This document shows, piece after piece, positions 4,656-5,934 of a DNA stretch of 5,934 nucleotides. The translations under genes and the position numbers were made by a program. Position 1 is the first letter of the stretch. Every line of letters begins with the position of its first letter. The notes under the pieces are model-generated. The model did no database searches. It worked only from the letters and a program-made list of their open reading frames with translations, and was not told the DNA's origin. The stretch is from Candidatus Zixiibacteriota bacterium (lineage in GTDB: Bacteria; Zixibacteria; MSB-5A5; GN15; PGXB01): assembly GCA_030642025.1 (NCBI GenBank), contig DAOWOO010000099.1, positions 1-5,934 of the forward strand. Direction: 5' to 3'.

Positions 4656-5934
4656 ATGAACGAGATTCTTGATCTTGAACGACGCCTGAAGAATACAAAC
4701 ACCAGACTTCATGATTTAACCACTATGGGTACTTTGATAGCCTCGATTCTTGATATTGAGTCGGTGCTTTCGGTTATGATGGAGATGGCCATACGGATGG
4801 TGGAGGGTGAAGTCGGGCTAATCCTGTTGAAGGAAGAGGATGAGTTAGTCTCTAAAATCACGTGGGGAGTCGATGATTCCCTGGTGCGAAACATAATTTA
4901 CAAAGATGGCGAAGACGTGGCATCCCACGTCTTTAAGCATCAAATTCCGATTGTGATGGACAGCTTTGACAGAGTAATTGATGGCGGCCCGATAGTTAAC
5001 AGCTTAATGGCTATACCGATAACCTCCCGTGCCAGAAGTCACGGCGTTATTGTAATTATTAACAAAACCACCGGGGGGCAATTTAGCGATGAGGACAGGG
5101 AGACACTCCAGGTTTTACTGAACTTTGCGGCTGTGGCTATCGATAATTCAATCCTTCTTAAGGAATCACTGGAGAAGCAGAAAATTGAGCAGGAACTCTC
5201 GATTGCCAGACAGGTGCAGGAAGCGATTTTACCTGACGGTGATAGCAAAATCAATGGGGTCGAAATCGGAACGCTGTATATTCCGGCCCGCCAGGTAAGC
5301 GGTGATTTTTATGACGTTATTAAGCTGAATGATGATGAGTTCTTGGTGGTGATCGGCGATGTCACCGATAAGGGAGTCCCTGCGGCCATGGTGATGTCGG
5401 CCTCGACGGCCATAATTCAATCGCTGGTCAGCGAATCGCCTGACGTCAATCCGGCTGACCTGATGAACCGTCTGAATAATTTGCTTTGTGATGGCATCAT
5501 AAAAAATCAGTCAATGTTTGTTACGCTTTTTATTGCCCACTACAATCTGGCTACCAGAAAAATGACTTACTGCAATGCCGGGCATTTGCCGCCGCTGTTC
5601 TGGCAGGCATCCCGAGGTAAGGTTATGGAGCTTAAATCGGGCGGCACCTTTGTCGGACAGTTCAAGGATACCCCATTTCATCAGGGTGAAATTGATATCG
5701 GTTATTCCGACCGCCTGTTTGCGTTTACCGACGGCTTATCGGAAGCGGTTGATATACATGGCAATATGCTTGGCCTGGACAGGGTGTCGCAGGTATTTTT
5801 AACCATTAAGGAACTTCCGGGGGACGAATTCTGCGCACGCGTGAAGGGATGGGTCGATCGTTTTCGAGAGGGCGCCAGTGAAGATGAGATGGATGATCTG
5901 ACGATAGTACAGATCAGGCTATTGCCGGAGAAAT
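4656..5934 (+). CDS. GAF-domain SpoIIE/RsbU-type PP2C serine phosphatase (3' end cut by window)
   Basis: The 426 visible residues have three parts. Residues 1-22 form a short charged helix. A GAF sensory domain follows at about 23-165 (SILDIESVLSVMMEMA, SLMAIPI, HGVIVIINK, FSDEDRETLQVLLNFAAVAIDN). A linker helix at about 168-193 ends in ELSIARQVQEAILP, the switch helix usual before these phosphatase domains. The catalytic domain carries the acidic metal ligands in their normal settings: SGDFYD (215-220), GDVTDKG (234-240), FTDGLSEA (357-364) and DDLTIV (413-418), plus CNAGHLPP (306-313). Such enzymes remove phosphate from a STAS-domain anti-sigma antagonist in partner-switching pathways; GAF ligand binding would control activity. 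No partner gene is visible here. The protein is cytosolic, without membrane segments. ATG 4656 is chosen for the GGGGG at 4643-4647; the frame is open back to a TAG at 4512-4514, with weaker ATG starts at 4542, 4587 and 4641. It runs off the window; the C-terminus is of normal length, so the stop is probably at or just past the edge. Confidence 0.92.
   Translation, partial: MNEILDLERRLKNTNTRLHDLTTMGTLIASILDIESVLSVMMEMAIRMVEGEVGLILLKEEDELVSKITWGVDDSLVRNIIYKDGEDVASHVFKHQIPIVMDSFDRVIDGGPIVNSLMAIPITSRARSHGVIVIINKTTGGQFSDEDRETLQVLLNFAAVAIDNSILLKESLEKQKIEQELSIARQVQEAILPDGDSKINGVEIGTLYIPARQVSGDFYDVIKLNDDEFLVVIGDVTDKGVPAAMVMSASTAIIQSLVSESPDVNPADLMNRLNNLLCDGIIKNQSMFVTLFIAHYNLATRKMTYCNAGHLPPLFWQASRGKVMELKSGGTFVGQFKDTPFHQGEIDIGYSDRLFAFTDGLSEAVDIHGNMLGLDRVSQVFLTIKELPGDEFCARVKGWVDRFREGASEDEMDDLTIVQIRLLPEK

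Overview
The window looks like ordinary bacterial chromosome, with GC content near the middle of the range, ATG/TTG starts, mostly clear Shine-Dalgarno sites and tightly packed genes in the left two thirds. A PEP-CTERM sorting protein implies a Gram-negative-type envelope with an exosortase encoded elsewhere. A menaquinone prenyltransferase implies menaquinone-based respiration. Together with a DUF512 radical SAM protein next to der, this would fit an environmental lineage of the FCB/Zixibacteria or deltaproteobacterial type, but the sequence does not prove any taxon and this placement is a guess. I see no mobile element, CRISPR array or phage gene.

Region by region: (1) 31-945 (+), a UbiA-family 1,4-dihydroxy-2-naphthoate polyprenyltransferase (MenA), with a TTG start behind a good ribosome binding site. 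(2) 965-1086, a plausible sigma70-type promoter and a complete tRNA-Gly with anticodon CCC and no encoded CCA. (3) 1116-3703 (+), a two-gene unit: a PDZ / radical SAM / DUF512 protein whose stop codon overlaps the start of the ribosome-assembly GTPase gene der (ATGA overlap). The tRNA lies only 29 bp upstream and may be co-transcribed. (4) 3720-3749, a perfect 12-bp hairpin serving as a terminator between convergent genes. (5) 3789-4175 (-), a small secreted Asn/Asp-rich protein with a C-terminal PEP-CTERM anchor. (6) 4176-4655, about 480 bp without a convincing gene but with several short direct and inverted repeats, lying between divergent genes. (7) 4656-5934 (+), a GAF-domain plus SpoIIE/RsbU-type PP2C serine phosphatase, complete except for its stop codon.

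Functionally, the left half combines quinone biosynthesis with translation and ribosome-assembly genes. The right half combines a cell-surface protein with a signalling phosphatase of the partner-switching type. The part most worth following up is the translationally coupled DUF512 radical SAM - Der pair behind a tRNA gene. A strong orphan ribosome binding site with a 25-codon ORF, antisense to the tail of the PEP-CTERM gene, and the repeat-bearing divergent spacer are secondary leads. I do not see clear evidence for a wholly new multi-gene system in this window.
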